This document shows positions 62,990 through 64,000 of a stretch of DNA of 64,000 bases, in pieces. The first letter of the stretch is position 1. Each line of letters starts with the position of its first letter. A model generated the notes under the pieces. It made no database searches. It was not told the DNA's origin and worked only from the letters and a program-made list of their open reading frames with translations. Both the position numbers and the translations under genes were made by a program. Source of the DNA: Pseudoxanthomonas sp. PXM03 (GTDB lineage Bacteria > Pseudomonadota > Gammaproteobacteria > Xanthomonadales > Xanthomonadaceae); contig NZ_JACVAU010000002.1 of NCBI RefSeq assembly GCF_014852005.1, positions 186,001 through 250,000 on the forward strand, written 5' to 3'.

Positions 62990-64000
62990 ATGAACGCCAT
63001 GCCCACCCCGCCGCAGTACCTCGTGGGAGCCGGCCATCCGGCGCGCGACCGGGAGACGGTGCTGTCGTTGTGGCGTGGCAACCTGGGCCAGGATGCCCGG
63101 ATGACCGCGAAGTACGAGTGGTTCTACCTGCGCTGCCCGCATGGCGAGCCACTGTTGCAGTTGCTGCTCGATGTCCCGACGCAGACGCACGTGGGCACGG
63201 CATCCGCAGGCAGGCGCCGCCTCGTGTGGCAGGGGCGGGAACTGCGCGGGGGCGTGCTCGTGGACCTCGCCGTGCTGCCCCAGCATCGTTCACTGGGGCC
63301 CGCACTGATGCTGCAGCAGGGATTGATCGCGGCTGCGGGTGAGGCGCTCGATGTTCTCTACGGCTTCCCGAATCCCAAGGCCGCTCCGGTGTTCAAGCGG
63401 ATCGGGTATGCCCAGTCCGCGCATCTGGTGCGCTACGCACGCGTGCTGCGCCACGCCCACTATCTTCGCAGCCGCCTGCCAGGCTGGCTCGCGTCGCCCG
63501 CAGGCTGGGTGGCCGACAGATTGGTCGCGCTTCGCGATGCATGGTCGCGCCTGCGCGGCCCGGCGTTGCGCTCGGCATGGACGGACCAGGCCGACGCCCG
63601 CATCGATGCCGTGTGGGCGGACTCCCACAAGGGTGACGATGTCATGGCGGTACGCGATGTCGGCCATCTGCGCTGGCGCTTCGACGAATCTCCGCTGGCG
63701 ACCACCCGCTATCTGCTGGTGAAGCGCGCACGCGACCGTGCCCTGCAGGCCTGGTTCGCCGTGCAGCGCATCGAGGGTACGCTGCATGTGCGCGACTTCT
63801 GGTCTCTCGACGGCGCCAACGGCATGGCGGCCATGCACGTGGGCGAGCTGCTTCGTGCCGCGCGTACGCTGGGCTGCGCGGCTGTCTCGGTGGAGATGTG
63901 CACCTCGGACGCGCAACGCGCGGGATGGCAGGCGCTGCATTTCGTCGAGCGCGGACGGAGACCGGTGTTCACGCGCTGGAGTTCGTCAGACGAACCTGCA
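62990..64000 (+). CDS. GNAT-family acetyltransferase, 3' end cut by window
   Basis: The open frame runs from the ATG at 62990, 3 nt after the NadE-like stop, to the window edge with no stop (337 codons). The first half contains a GNAT-like region (GVLVDLAVLPQHRSLGPALMLQQGLIAAA, then GFPNPKAAPVFKRIGY). The second half (RWRFDESPLATTRYLLVKRARD and AARTLGCAAVSVEMC) suggests a second GNAT-like domain. It likely acts on the glycan with the ACP/ligase pair. An in-frame ATG at 62999 is an alternative start. Confidence 0.82.
   Translation, partial: MNAMPTPPQYLVGAGHPARDRETVLSLWRGNLGQDARMTAKYEWFYLRCPHGEPLLQLLLDVPTQTHVGTASAGRRRLVWQGRELRGGVLVDLAVLPQHRSLGPALMLQQGLIAAAGEALDVLYGFPNPKAAPVFKRIGYAQSAHLVRYARVLRHAHYLRSRLPGWLASPAGWVADRLVALRDAWSRLRGPALRSAWTDQADARIDAVWADSHKGDDVMAVRDVGHLRWRFDESPLATTRYLLVKRARDRALQAWFAVQRIEGTLHVRDFWSLDGANGMAAMHVGELLRAARTLGCAAVSVEMCTSDAQRAGWQALHFVERGRRPVFTRWSSSDEPA

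Overview
The window is uniformly GC-rich (roughly two thirds G+C throughout), densely coded DNA. It looks like the chromosome of a xanthomonad gammaproteobacterium, with Pseudoxanthomonas, Lysobacter, Luteimonas or Stenotrophomonas the likeliest relatives. Grounds are the dapA/bamC-like pair next to gcvR, bcp and a PIN-PhoH gene, a Bcp whose cysteines are spaced as in the Xanthomonas enzyme, and overall protein resemblance. This is an inference from remembered gene content; no search was run. I saw no tRNA, rRNA, CRISPR array, insertion sequence or prophage gene.

Region 1 (1-5.2 kb): a QseB/QseC-like two-component pair (regulator cut by the window edge), a lipoprotein-like metallo-beta-lactamase-fold hydrolase, a GNAT protein, a MipA/OmpV-like outer-membrane protein and an orphan NarL-type regulator. 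Region 2 (5.4-12.5 kb): a short AraC-type regulator leads an apparent operon of WrbA, a YcaC-like hydrolase, DoxX, a Tat-exported amidohydrolase, an MFS exporter and two XapX proteins. A strong terminator closes it and a convergent pirin gene follows. Region 3 (12.8-22 kb): housekeeping genes fdxA, bamC-like, dapA, gcvR, bcp, phoH-like, a YoaK-family gene, an acyltransferase, thiD, an alpha/beta hydrolase and a diguanylate cyclase.

Region 4 (22.2 kb to the right edge) is a very large exopolysaccharide locus that continues beyond the window. It holds sugar-nucleotide enzymes (galE, a UDP-HexNAc dehydrogenase, a UDP-glucuronate epimerase type), an export unit (short Wza-like lipoprotein, Wzz-like co-polymerase, degenerate tyrosine-kinase-like protein, outer-membrane beta-barrel), and two secreted heparinase-like proteins. 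It also has five glycosyltransferases, two Wzx-type flippases, one Wzy/ligase-type protein, two polysaccharide deacetylases and one deacetylase-like protein. A broad decoration set follows: two methyltransferases, a dehydrogenase-epimerase fusion, several GNAT/BioF2-like acyltransferases, a membrane acyltransferase, a CapK-type ligase, ACP plus acyl-CoA ligase, an AsnB-type amidotransferase and a NadE-like synthase. Gene content resembles exosortase A (XrtA)-type loci, but no exosortase or PEP-CTERM protein is visible. Most genes are joined by ATGA or TGATG overlaps within strand-alternating blocks.

The most striking anomaly is an in-frame TAG at codon 128 of the otherwise intact asnB-type amidotransferase. 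Other points of interest are the missing Walker A lysine in the kinase-like protein, the paired heparinase paralogues, a J-domain/BamE-like hybrid, and a PmrA/QseB-type direct repeat upstream of the mipA-like gene.
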